A stretch of DNA of 9,529 bases from Opitutaceae bacterium (GCA_025352845.1 JANXSC010000628.1:1-9529), one strand, 5' to 3'; counted from the first letter of the stretch, positions 1-7,401 are shown. Numbers and translations are program-made. Notes: a model not told the origin generated them from the letters alone.

Positions 1-335
1 GTGGGCTCGGACGGCGAAATCGTTTCTTGCATGGTGTGGGCCTCCTGCTCGCGCCCGCGGCGGCGTTGCTCGGTGCGGATGAAATCGACGGCTACGTTGC
101 GCGTCGTGGCGTAAAGCCAGCCGGGCAGCACGACCCCGTGCGCGAGCGCCGCCGCCCGCCGCGCCAGCGCGGTGAACACCTGCTGCGAGACATCCGCCGC
201 CGCGTGCGTGTCACCAGCGAGCCGTCGCAACGCCGCCGCGTAAACGAGATCGAGGTGACGCCGCACGAGTTCGGCAAACGCGGCCTCGGATTTTTCCTCG
301 GCGTAGCGGCGGATGAGTTCGGCGTCGGGCACCAT
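1..335 (-). CDS. ECF-type RNA polymerase sigma factor, N-terminal part (cut by left edge)
   Basis: The minus strand encodes 111 residues from an ATG at 335 and is open to the window edge, so the C-terminal region 4 is missing. The visible part matches sigma-70 region 2: a start MVPDAELIRRYAEE, the helix around residues 16-45 (EAAFAELVRRHLDLVYAAALRR), the region 2.2 core DVSQQVF (48-54), and the promoter-melting and -10 recognition segment LPGWLYATTRNVAVDFIRTEQRR (70-92). The family directs core RNA polymerase to a small set of promoters. An in-frame ATG at 350 would add five residues; I prefer 335 because family members usually start a few residues before the ELIRRYAE-like segment. No Shine-Dalgarno sequence precedes either. 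The gene lies 50 bases downstream of the amidohydrolase on the same strand, so co-transcription is possible. No anti-sigma gene is visible, as it could lie beyond the edge. Confidence 0.9.
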   Translation of the reverse strand, partial: MVPDAELIRRYAEEKSEAAFAELVRRHLDLVYAAALRRLAGDTHAAADVSQQVFTALARRAAALAHGVVLPGWLYATTRNVAVDFIRTEQRRRGREQEAHTMQETISPSEP

Positions 336-385
336 GGCGTTTCGGACCATAGTCGGCACCGGCTTGAGAACCGAACAAAGTTTTT

Positions 386-2113
386 CTACCGCCCGAAAAC
401 TTTCCGCCCCTCGACCCATGTCTCCAGCACGCGCGTGTCCTTCACGTCATCCACCGGGCACGAAAGCAAATCGCGATCGACCACGATGAAGTCGGCGCGT
501 TTGCCGGGCTCGAGTGAGCCGATCTCCTTTTCCCAAAAAATAAGGTGGGCGTTGTTGCGCGTGTAGAACTCGATCGCCTGCCGGCGCGTGAGTGCTTCCT
601 CGGGGTGGACCTGGCCGTCATACCATTTCGCGCGGCGCGTCACCGTCGTCCACATCGCGAGGAAGGGATTGTAGAAGTTGATCGCCCGCAGGTCGCCGAT
701 CTTCAGCATGTGGTCGGAGCCGCCGCCCGTCATGCCGCCGGCGGCGAGGATGCTCTTCAGCGGGTGAAAATAGCGCAGCCGGTCGTAGCCAAACTGGTCC
801 ACGAGCGTGCGCGCGTCGAGGTAGAGCCAGGCCGGTTGGATATCGAGCACGACGCCGAGCCGCGCGGAATTTTCCACGGCCGCCTTCGTCATGAAACTGG
901 AGTGGGTAATCCCCATGCGCAGCGCGCGAATCGGAATCTCCCGGTTCACCTGCTCGTAGGCATCAAGCAGCACCGCGCCCGCACCGTCGCCCTGGGCGTG
1001 CGCGGTGAATTGCATGCCATGCTTCGCCACGCGCCGCACCATTTCGAGCAGGCGCTCGGGCGGGATGTTCAGCACGCCACGATATTCGTCGTCGCGGATG
1101 CCGTAGTTTTCGCTCCGCCCCCACGGCTGCAACATGTAGGCGCTGCCGGTCAGCATGCCGCCGTCGATAAACGCCTTCGTGCCGATCAGATGCAGCCACC
1201 CGTCGTCCTTCCGCAGCGGGTGCGCGGCGACCTGATCGATCGCGGCGAGGATCGACTCCATGGGCCCGACCTGCGGGAGGGTGTAGGAAAGCGTGACGCG
1301 CACCGAGAGATCGCCGCGGTCGCGGAGCTTTTCGTAACGCGACATCGACTCGGGATTCGCCCCGCGATCGGCGACAGCGGTGAAACCGGCCTGGTTGTAG
1401 TCGCGCATCAGCTCCTGCAGCCGCGAGAGGTGATCGGCCTCGGTGGCCGTGCGACTGCGCGAACGGATCGAGATGTAGCGCGCGAGCCCGCGGGTGAGGC
1501 CGTTGAGTCCGCCGTCGGCGTTTTTCTCAAGGTAACCCGGCCCGCCGTCCTTTACCGTCCAGTCGCGGTCGAAGTCGCACTTAGCGAGCGCGAGGGTGTT
1601 GAGCATGGCGTCGGGCCCCGTGCGAAACGCCACGGGATGCTTCGGCGCCGTCGCGTCGAGTTCGGCGCGCGTCGGATAGCGCGCCTCCTTCAGTCGCGTG
1701 ATGAACACCTGCTGCACCTGAATCCACTCGCCCTCGGGCACGACCCGCGTCCGCGCCGCGATGTAATCGAGCACCTCGCGGATTGTTTCCATCGGGGGAA
1801 TCTCGTGGTCGAACTCAAACATCGACGCCGCCGGCGCATGCACGTGCGAATCGATCAGCCCGGGCAAAACCGTCCGCCCGCCGAGATCGTGAACCTGTGT
1901 CACGCCCTCGCGTGCCAGCGCCCGCATCTCACGCGTGGTGCCGACCGCGATGATGCGCCCGCCGCGCACCGCGAACGCCTCGCGCACGCTGAAGGCCGCA
2001 TCGACCGTCACGACTTGGCCACCCACGAACACGGCTTCGGGCGGCACTTCCTGCGCGGAAGCAGACACGGCAACGATTGCGGAGAAGATTAGGGCGAGAA
2101 AGTTTTTGCTCAT
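386..2113 (-). CDS. Exported metal-dependent amidohydrolase, YtcJ/Amidohydro_3 type
   Basis: This gene encodes 575 residues. The ATG at 2113 is chosen over an in-frame ATG at 2218 because it opens directly into a Sec signal peptide (MSKNFLALIFSAIVAVSASA, likely cut near residue 20), while the longer form overlaps the divergent gene. The family are TIM-barrel hydrolases acting on C-N bonds of amides, formamides or cyclic amides. Visible landmarks are the N-terminal beta-sandwich strand (VFVGGQVVTVD), metal motif LPGLIDSHVH (His90, His92), a GTKAFIDGG segment with Lys313, AHAQGD (His372), MGITHSS (His404), GGGSDHM (Asp467), and the C-terminal sandwich GSLEPGKRADFIVVDRD (532-548). Length is usual for YtcJ-like proteins. 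It could act on an N-formyl or N-acyl compound as in NfdA, but the substrate cannot be read from the sequence. It diverges from the alpha/beta-hydrolase gene and is followed by the ECF sigma factor gene. Confidence 0.92.
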   Translation of the reverse strand: MSKNFLALIFSAIVAVSASAQEVPPEAVFVGGQVVTVDAAFSVREAFAVRGGRIIAVGTTREMRALAREGVTQVHDLGGRTVLPGLIDSHVHAPAASMFEFDHEIPPMETIREVLDYIAARTRVVPEGEWIQVQQVFITRLKEARYPTRAELDATAPKHPVAFRTGPDAMLNTLALAKCDFDRDWTVKDGGPGYLEKNADGGLNGLTRGLARYISIRSRSRTATEADHLSRLQELMRDYNQAGFTAVADRGANPESMSRYEKLRDRGDLSVRVTLSYTLPQVGPMESILAAIDQVAAHPLRKDDGWLHLIGTKAFIDGGMLTGSAYMLQPWGRSENYGIRDDEYRGVLNIPPERLLEMVRRVAKHGMQFTAHAQGDGAGAVLLDAYEQVNREIPIRALRMGITHSSFMTKAAVENSARLGVVLDIQPAWLYLDARTLVDQFGYDRLRYFHPLKSILAAGGMTGGGSDHMLKIGDLRAINFYNPFLAMWTTVTRRAKWYDGQVHPEEALTRRQAIEFYTRNNAHLIFWEKEIGSLEPGKRADFIVVDRDLLSCPVDDVKDTRVLETWVEGRKVFGR

Positions 2114-2187
2114 AAGCGGGGGCTGCACTCGACTGCGCCAAGCGTCCGCCATCGGCCCGCGCTTTTCAACCTCCGGAATACGCCACC
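2114..2187. promoter_or_regulatory. Divergent intergenic region between amidohydrolase and alpha/beta-hydrolase
   Basis: These 74 bases separate two divergently read start codons (ATG at 2113 on minus, ATG at 2188 on plus), so both promoters should lie here or extend into the coding ends. The stretch is GC-rich. I see no convincing -35/-10 pair, no Shine-Dalgarno sequence for either gene, and no strong palindrome. The assignment rests on gene orientation alone. Confidence 0.4.
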
Positions 2188-4203
2188 ATGAAATTTCCCC
2201 GCCTGCTCGCCCCCGCACTCGCCACCGTTTTTCTTTCTCTCGCCGCCATCACCGCAATCCGCGCCGCCGATGCGCCCAAAGCCGCCAAAGCGCCCGAGCC
2301 GGCCGCCGCACCCAATGCCGCCGACAAGATGTTCGCCGAGTATTTCCGCACCGAGACCGGGAAACTCGCCGCGTCGTCACTCGCCGAGGTGAAGACGCTC
2401 CGCGACTGGACCGACCGCCGCGCGGAGTATCGCGAGCAGTTGTTTGAGATGCTCGGCCTCTCGCCGCGCCCGGAGAAGACCGACCTGCGCGCGACCATCA
2501 CCGGCCGCGAGGAGCACGCGGAGTTTTCCGTCGAGAAACTCCACTTCCAGTCGCTGCCGGGTCTCTACGCGACGGCCAATCTCTACGTGCCGAAAAATCT
2601 CACGGGCCGCGTGCCCGCGATTCTCTATGGCTGCGGCCACGCCGACGTGAAGGAGGGCGGCGTAAGCATGGGCAACAAGACCGGCTACCAGCACCACGGC
2701 GCGTGGTTCGCGCGGCACGGTTACGTGTGCCTCGTGCTCGACACGATCCAGCTCGGCGAACTCGAGGGCGTGCACCACGGCTCGCGGCGCTTCGGCATGT
2801 ATTGGTGGAATTCCCGCGGCTACACGCCCGCCGGCGTCGAGGCGTGGAACGGCATCCGCGCGCTCGACTACCTCCAGTCGCGCCCCGAGGTCGACGGCGA
2901 GAAAATCGGCATGACCGGCCGCTCCGGCGGCGGCGCCTACACGTGGTATACGGCCGCGCTCGACGACCGCATCAAGGTCGCCGTGCCCGTCGCCGGCATC
3001 ACCGATCTGCACAACCACGTGATCGATGGCACGGTGAAGGGCCACTGCGACTGCATGTTCATGGTGAACACCTATCGCTGGGACTACACGAAGCTCGCCG
3101 CTCTCCTCGCCCCGCGCCCGCTCCTTCTCGCCAACTCCGACAAGGACACGATCTTTCCGCTCGACGGCGTGCTGCGCGTGCATGGTGAACTCGCGCGCCT
3201 CTACGCGCTCCACAAGGCGAGCGACAAACTCGGCCTCCTCATCACCGAGGGCCCGCACAAGGACACGCAGGACCTACAAGTGCCCGCCTTCCGCTGGTTC
3301 AACCGCTGGCTGAAAAACGAGCCCGACACGCTCGTGAAGGTCGCCGCCGAAAAACTTTTCACCCCGAAACAGCTCCGTGTCTTCCCGCCCGGCGGCGAAC
3401 CAAAGGACGAGCGCACGACCAAAATCCACGACACGTTTGTGCCGATGGCGGCACCGGCGATTCCGGCAAACGCCGCCGGGTGGTCGCAGCAACGCACCGC
3501 GTGGATGCAGGCACTGCGGGAGAAATCGTTTCGCGGCTGGCCCACGACCGAGGAGCCGATCCAACTCGCCCGCGTGACAGCCTCACGGCCTGAGACGTGG
3601 GAATTCTCTGCTCAAGGTCCGGTGCGGTTGCCGCTCGTCGTGCAACGCACCGCAAACGGTGCGCCCGCAAAACGCGTCCTACTCCACGTGCTCGATCACG
3701 ACGAACCCGTGACCGCGCCAGCCGCTGCGCCCGCCGACGCGGCCATCGTGCGCTTCTTTCCGCGCGGCCTCGGCCCGACCGCCTCGTCTCTCGCCGCCGC
3801 CGATCAAAACGAAGTGCGCCGCCGCTACTTGCTTCTCGGACAAACGGTCGACTCCATGCGCGTGTGGGACATCCGCCGTGCCATCGCCGCGCTGCGCTCC
3901 AAGGAACTCTTCGGCGACACCCCGATCACGCTCGTCGGTTACCGCGACCAAGCGATCAACGCCCTCTACGCCTCGCTCTTCATCGACGGGCTCGCGGGCA
4001 TCGAACTTGTTTCTCCGCCCGCGTCGCACATGACCGGGCCAGACTACCTGAACGTCCTCCGTTACCTCGACATTCCCCAGGCCGCCGTAATGGCCGCCGC
4101 GCGCCAGCCCGTAAAATTCTCCCACGCAAATCCCGACGAGTGGTCATGGACCACGAAGGCTGCGCAAGTCATCGGCCTGCCCGCGGAACGACTGCAGTGG
4201 TAG
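2188..4203 (+). CDS. Exported alpha/beta-hydrolase, acetyl xylan esterase-like, with degenerate second half
   Basis: The product has 671 residues with a Sec signal peptide (MKFPRLLAPALATVFLSLAA, cleavage near IRA at 26) and an Ala/Pro-rich linker to about residue 45. The first hydrolase domain spans about 80-380. It has YGCGHAD (147-153, oxyanion-hole region), the nucleophile elbow GMTGRSGGG (Ser246), the probable acid in ANSDKD (Asp318 or Asp320) and the catalytic His357 in EGPHKD. GHCDCMFMVNTYRWDY (285-300) is an unusual Cys-containing stretch that I associate with this hydrolase group in Planctomycetes and Verrucomicrobia. The family removes acetyl or other acyl esters from polysaccharides, or cleaves related esters or peptides. 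Residues about 475-671 look like a second, shorter alpha/beta fold in which the elbow reads LVGYRDQA (Asp587 where Ser is expected), so it is probably non-catalytic. The specificity is unknown. Its stop codon touches the inverted repeat shared with the convergent oxidoreductase gene. Confidence 0.88.
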   Translation: MKFPRLLAPALATVFLSLAAITAIRAADAPKAAKAPEPAAAPNAADKMFAEYFRTETGKLAASSLAEVKTLRDWTDRRAEYREQLFEMLGLSPRPEKTDLRATITGREEHAEFSVEKLHFQSLPGLYATANLYVPKNLTGRVPAILYGCGHADVKEGGVSMGNKTGYQHHGAWFARHGYVCLVLDTIQLGELEGVHHGSRRFGMYWWNSRGYTPAGVEAWNGIRALDYLQSRPEVDGEKIGMTGRSGGGAYTWYTAALDDRIKVAVPVAGITDLHNHVIDGTVKGHCDCMFMVNTYRWDYTKLAALLAPRPLLLANSDKDTIFPLDGVLRVHGELARLYALHKASDKLGLLITEGPHKDTQDLQVPAFRWFNRWLKNEPDTLVKVAAEKLFTPKQLRVFPPGGEPKDERTTKIHDTFVPMAAPAIPANAAGWSQQRTAWMQALREKSFRGWPTTEEPIQLARVTASRPETWEFSAQGPVRLPLVVQRTANGAPAKRVLLHVLDHDEPVTAPAAAPADAAIVRFFPRGLGPTASSLAAADQNEVRRRYLLLGQTVDSMRVWDIRRAIAALRSKELFGDTPITLVGYRDQAINALYASLFIDGLAGIELVSPPASHMTGPDYLNVLRYLDIPQAAVMAAARQPVKFSHANPDEWSWTTKAAQVIGLPAERLQW

Positions 4204-4284
4204 GTGGAGCGCGTTGACCTCAACGCGCTTTCAGGATTTCCGCACGCTCCCAAACCAGCGCGTTGGGGTCAACGCGCTCCACCT
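4202..4284. repeat. 28-bp inverted repeat filling the gap between convergent genes (REP-like; possible bidirectional terminator)
   Basis: The left arm (4202-4229) and right arm (4257-4284) are reverse complements over 28 bases with one exception, T4220 against G4266, which is a G-U wobble in the plus-strand transcript. The loop is 27 bases (4230-4256). Each arm is itself a palindrome: the left holds AGCGCGTTGA-CC-TCAACGCGCT (4208-4229), and the right the same with one change. The outer bases of the arms overlap the stop codons of both flanking genes (TAG at 4201-4203, TGA on minus at 4286-4284). There is no T-run, so intrinsic termination is not certain, but a hairpin this strong at two convergent 3' ends would act on both transcripts. 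The core GCGTTGA-NN-TCAACGC recurs at 8745-8760, which suggests a dispersed extragenic palindrome family. Confidence 0.9.
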
Positions 4285-5684
4285 CACACAATCTTCCACC
4301 CCGCCCGATACGTCCCCCGAATCATCGCCTCCGCCGCGGGCTGGCCCGCAACCTTCATGTTCGCCGCGTCCCACTCGATCGGTTTGCCGAGGCGCAGCGC
4401 GAGCACGCCCAGCAGGCCGATTTCGGTGAGCCGCGCGCCGTAGGCGAAGTTGCTGCTCGCGGGCGCGCCGCCCTTGATCGCGTCGAGCCAGTCGCGGTGG
4501 TGGCCGTTGGAGCGCGCGATCGTCGCCGGTGGTTTCGGCGCGCTTGCGCGCAGGCTTTCCGGAAAAATCCGCGGCGGGCCGCCGGCGCCGTCGCACTGGA
4601 TCACGCCTTTCTCGCCGATAAACATCGCGCCGCGCGAGGGCAGCGGAAATTTCCCGAGCGCCTCGTGCGGCGGCGGCTTCGCCCCGCCGTCGAGCCACGT
4701 GAGCCGCTGCGCCGGCCATTTCCCGCGCGCGGGAAAATCGAAATAGATCACGCTGCCGTGCGGCGCGATCTCGGCATCGCCCGTGCCGATCCCGTGGGCC
4801 TCGATGCGCGATGGTGCGGCAAGGTCGAAGGCCCAAGTCGCCGAGTCCATGTCGTGGCACGCGAAGTCGCCCATCGACGAGGTGCCAAACGCCCAGAAGT
4901 CGCGCCACGCCACGGGATGATACGCCGCGTGAAAATCGCGCGGCTCGCGCGGCCCGATCCACAAATCCCAGTTCATGCCCGTGGGCACAGCCTGCGCCTC
5001 GGCGGGTTTCGTGAGCAGTGTTGGATTCCATCGCTTCGTGCCGACCCACGCATAAATTTCGCGCACCGCGCCAATCGTGCCGGCGTGGAGGTGCTCGACG
5101 GTTTCGCGAATGCCGACGTTGGAGTGGCCCTGATTGCCGAGTTGCGTGGCGACACCCGTCTCCGCCGCCACGCGAGCAACCTCGCGCGCCTCCCAGATAT
5201 TGTGTGTGAGCGGCTTCTCGCAATAGACGTGCTTGCCCGCGCGCATCGCGCGGAGCGTGACGTAGGCGTGCAGGTGATCCGGCGTCGCGCAGAGAATCGC
5301 GTCGATCCCCTTTTCCTTTTCGAGCATCACGCGGAAATCTTCGTAGCCCGCGCAACGGTAGCCCGGCGTCGTCTTGCCGTGGTGGTCGTCGACGATCTTC
5401 AGCGCTGGCAGGCGGCCGCCGACGCCCTTGTAGTAATATTTTTCGAGGCTGAATGTCTCCGCTGGATCCGCGATCGCGACGACCTGCGCGTCGGCGAGCG
5501 CGAGGAGCGCCTTCAGATTTTGCGTGCCGCGCCCACCGACGCCGACGACGGCGAGATTCACTTTCTCACTAGGCGGCACGAATCGCGGGCCACCCAGCAC
5601 GTGCCGCGGCAGAATCTGAAACGCCGTGATCACAGTGGCGGACGTCTTGATGAACTGGCGGCGGGTGGAAGCGTTGATTTTCAT
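4284..5684 (-). CDS. Tat-exported Gfo/Idh/MocA family oxidoreductase (466 residues)
   Basis: The ATG at 5684 is chosen because it places a twin-arginine signal at the N-terminus (MKINASTRRQFIKTSATVIT, consensus RRxFIK at residues 8-13). An ATG at 5711 would add nine residues. The Rossmann NAD(P) site is VNLAVVGVGGRGTQ (GxGGRG at 48-53). CATPDHLHAYVTLRAMRAGKHVYCEKPLT (132-160) carries the EKP motif with Lys157, the usual cofactor-site and catalytic lysine. GNQGHSNVGIRETVEHL (183-199) opens the substrate domain. SSMGDFACHDMDSATWAF (269-286) holds the conserved His277 and Asp280 of the second catalytic region. The enzyme is expected to work outside the cytoplasm with tightly bound cofactor, exported folded. 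Family members oxidise, reduce or epimerise sugars and cyclitols, and the related GH109 glycosidases use NAD with the same fold. The substrate is unknown. It is convergent with the alpha/beta-hydrolase gene and divergent from the second Gfo/Idh/MocA gene. Confidence 0.92.
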   Translation of the reverse strand: MKINASTRRQFIKTSATVITAFQILPRHVLGGPRFVPPSEKVNLAVVGVGGRGTQNLKALLALADAQVVAIADPAETFSLEKYYYKGVGGRLPALKIVDDHHGKTTPGYRCAGYEDFRVMLEKEKGIDAILCATPDHLHAYVTLRAMRAGKHVYCEKPLTHNIWEAREVARVAAETGVATQLGNQGHSNVGIRETVEHLHAGTIGAVREIYAWVGTKRWNPTLLTKPAEAQAVPTGMNWDLWIGPREPRDFHAAYHPVAWRDFWAFGTSSMGDFACHDMDSATWAFDLAAPSRIEAHGIGTGDAEIAPHGSVIYFDFPARGKWPAQRLTWLDGGAKPPPHEALGKFPLPSRGAMFIGEKGVIQCDGAGGPPRIFPESLRASAPKPPATIARSNGHHRDWLDAIKGGAPASSNFAYGARLTEIGLLGVLALRLGKPIEWDAANMKVAGQPAAEAMIRGTYRAGWKIV

Positions 5685-5788
5685 GGGGAAGGTGGGGTTA
5701 CCCCGAGCCAAAGCGATCTACGGCGGAAGCGGAAGCGGTTAATGCGGCGCAAACGCGCTCGCGGCTTGGTCATCGCGGGGAGCTGAAA

Positions 5789-5803
5789 CCAACGCGGCGT
5801 TGG
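5789..5803. repeat. 15-base palindrome CCAACGC-G-GCGTTGG
   Basis: This is a perfect palindrome with 7-base arms around one central G, located in the divergent promoter gap. The AACGC/GCGTT half-sites resemble those of the GCGTTGA-NN-TCAACGC element at 4211-4226 and 8745-8760, but in the opposite order around the centre. It could be an operator, a small hairpin or a chance event in GC-rich DNA. Confidence 0.35.
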
Positions 5804-5831
5804 GTGAACACGGCGATGGACTTTCCCGCTT

Positions 5832-5916
5832 GTCATGGCGAGGAGCGCAGCGACGTGGCCATCCATCTGAAATTCGAGCTGGATTGCCGCGCCCGGCGGC
5901 CCGGGCTCGCAATGAC
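5832..5916. repeat. Imperfect inverted repeat of the 'TCATNGCGAGGAGCGNAGCGA' class
   Basis: The left arm starts GTCATGGCGAG (5832-5842) and ends GGCCATCC (5857-5864). The right arm starts GGATTGCC (5881-5888) and ends CTCGCAATGAC (5906-5916). The outer ends match 10 of 11 bases and the inner ends 7 of 8 after reverse complementing; the middle is diverged. The right arm contains its own small hairpin, GCCCGG-CGGC-CCGGGC (5891-5906). Very similar inverted repeats (CATTGCGAGGAGCGAAGCGAC and its complement) are known to me as a widespread extragenic repeat in unrelated bacteria. Its translation CHGEERSDVAI is a familiar artefact in predicted proteins. It lies upstream of, not in, the oxidoreductase gene. 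Confidence 0.75.
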
Positions 5917-6004
5917 GTGGGAGGAAACACGCTCGCCTTCCGAAACATTTTTCGCGCGGATTGCGCTGCTTCCGACCGGCCCCGTTTTTCAAATCCTCTC
6001 CGCC

Positions 6005-7384
6005 ATGACCCCAATGCCCCCTCGCCTCCTCTCGCGTCGTGATTTCATCGAACACTCCGGCCGCCTCGCCGCCGTTTCCGCGCTCGCCGGCGTCGCGCTA
6101 CCGCACGTGCATGCCGCCGGCAGCGATCTGATTCGCGTCGCGCTCATCGGCTGCGGCGGGCGCGGCACGGGCGCGGCCACGCAGGCGCTCTCGACCACGA
6201 GCGGCCCGATCCAGCTCGTGGCGATGGCGGATGTATTCGCGAACCGGCTCGCCAGCGCGCACGAGCGGCTCGCGAAGAATCCACAGGTCGGCAAGCTCGT
6301 CGATGTGCCGCCAGACCGGCGCTTCATCGGGCTCGACGCCTACAAGTCCGCGCTCGACTGCCTCAAGCCGGGCGACGTCGCGATCTTTGCGACGCCGCTG
6401 GCGTTTCGCGGCGCGCACTTCGCTTACGCGATCGCGAAAGGGCTGCATGTCTTCATGGAAAAGCCGCTCACGGCCGACGGCCCGACGAGCAAGCGGATGT
6501 TCGCGCTCGGCGAAGAAGCGTCCGCGAAAAACCTGAAGGTCGGCGTCGGCCTGATGTGCCGCCATTGCCAGTCGCGCGGCGAACTCGCGCAACGCATCCA
6601 AGACGGCCAGCTCGGCGACATCCTCCTCATGCGCGCCTACCGGATGCACGGCCCGATCGGATTTTTCGCCTCGCCGCCGAAGCCGGCCGACAAGACCGAC
6701 CTCATGTATCAGATCGAGCGGTTCCACAGTTTCATGTGGTCGGGCGGTGGGGCCTACAGCGATTTCTACATCCACAACATCGACGAGTGCTCGTGGATGA
6801 AGGGCGCGTGGCCGGTCAAGGCCCAGTCGAACGGCGGCCGCCACTTCCGCGGCGACAGCATCGATCAAAACTTCGACAGCTACTCGACCGAGTTCACCTA
6901 CGCCGACGGCACGAAGCTCTTCCTCGAGGGCCGCTGCATCGCCGGCTGCGTCAACGATCACTCGAGCACCGCGCACGGCACGAAGGGCATGGCGATCATT
7001 TCCGAGAAGGGCCACATCCCTGCGCGCGCACGCATCTACAAAACCCAAAACGCCAACCCCGCCGATCTCGTGTGGGCGTTTCCGCAGCCGGAAAAAAATC
7101 CCTACCAGCTCGAGTGGGACAACCTCATCGGCGCCATCCGCGCGGACCGGCCCTACAACGAGGTGCAGCGCGGCGTCGAGGCGAGCCTTGTCACCTCGAT
7201 GGGCCGCATGGCCGCGCACACCGGCCAGGTGATCACCTACGAGCAGATGCTCAACTGCGAGCACGAGTTCGCGCCGGGCGTCGACACCTTCACCGCCGAC
7301 TCACCCGCGCCGCTCCAGCCCGATGCCAGCGGCAAATATCCGATCCCGCGCCCGGGCATCGAGACGAAGCGCGAATATTCCTGA
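6005..7384 (+). CDS. Tat-exported Gfo/Idh/MocA family oxidoreductase (459 residues)
   Basis: The ATG at 6005 is chosen because it begins just before a twin-arginine signal, LLSRRDFIEHSGRLAAVSALAGVAL (RR at 11-12). Upstream in-frame ATGs from 5804 would translate the extragenic repeat and bury the signal. An ATG at 6014 is also possible. The Rossmann site is IRVALIGCGGRGTGAA (GxGGRG at 49-54), followed by VAMADVF ending the second strand. ATPLAFRGAHFAYAIAKGLHVFMEKPLT (129-156) carries the EKP motif with Lys153. GVGLMCRHCQSRGEL (180-194) and GGGAYSDFYIHNIDECSWMKGAWP (247-270, His257, Asp260) form the substrate side, and the C-terminal strands include LEWDNLIGAIRADRPYNEVQRG. The enzyme probably acts in the periplasm on a sugar-like substrate, unknown here. 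It is clearly diverged from the neighbouring Gfo/Idh/MocA protein, so this is not a recent duplication. Confidence 0.92.
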   Translation: MTPMPPRLLSRRDFIEHSGRLAAVSALAGVALPHVHAAGSDLIRVALIGCGGRGTGAATQALSTTSGPIQLVAMADVFANRLASAHERLAKNPQVGKLVDVPPDRRFIGLDAYKSALDCLKPGDVAIFATPLAFRGAHFAYAIAKGLHVFMEKPLTADGPTSKRMFALGEEASAKNLKVGVGLMCRHCQSRGELAQRIQDGQLGDILLMRAYRMHGPIGFFASPPKPADKTDLMYQIERFHSFMWSGGGAYSDFYIHNIDECSWMKGAWPVKAQSNGGRHFRGDSIDQNFDSYSTEFTYADGTKLFLEGRCIAGCVNDHSSTAHGTKGMAIISEKGHIPARARIYKTQNANPADLVWAFPQPEKNPYQLEWDNLIGAIRADRPYNEVQRGVEASLVTSMGRMAAHTGQVITYEQMLNCEHEFAPGVDTFTADSPAPLQPDASGKYPIPRPGIETKREYS

Positions 7385-7401
7385 GCAGGAGCACACGCAC
7401 C

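Larger units (their letters stand above)
5685..6004. other. 320-base divergent intergenic region with repeats
   Basis: This gap lies between the start codons of two divergent Tat-exported oxidoreductases, so it should hold both promoters. It contains an 11-base hairpin palindrome GGGGT-T-ACCCC (5694-5704), ten bases before the minus-strand start. It also has the 15-base palindrome at 5789-5803 and the imperfect inverted repeat at 5832-5916. Open frames running through it are not credible genes: the one in frame with the downstream gene translates the repeat (CHGEERSDVAI). The final 88 bases (5917-6004) show no clear promoter, Shine-Dalgarno or hairpin. Confidence 0.6.

Noticed and set aside
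545..2092. Long plus-strand open frame (515 codons) opposite the amidohydrolase
   Set aside because: It is antisense to a gene with clear family motifs and is very rich in Arg, His and Ala, as expected for shadow frames in GC-rich DNA. No domain was recognised.
2114..2218. Longer N-terminus for the YtcJ-like amidohydrolase from ATG 2218
   Set aside because: It would overlap the divergent hydrolase gene and place 35 hydrophilic residues before an otherwise well-formed signal peptide.
4204..4443. Small plus-strand frame starting in the inverted repeat (MERVDLNALSGF)
   Set aside because: Its first residues are a translation of the palindromic repeat and the rest is antisense to the oxidoreductase gene.
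4263..5786. Long plus-strand open frame (507 codons) opposite the first Gfo/Idh/MocA gene
   Set aside because: Its composition is shadow-like (Arg/Ala-rich), with no recognisable motif, and the minus-strand product is intact and well supported.
6098..7264. Minus-strand open frame (388 codons) opposite the second Gfo/Idh/MocA gene
   Set aside because: It is a codon-position artefact of GC-rich coding DNA; no signal peptide or motif is present and it lies wholly inside a supported gene.
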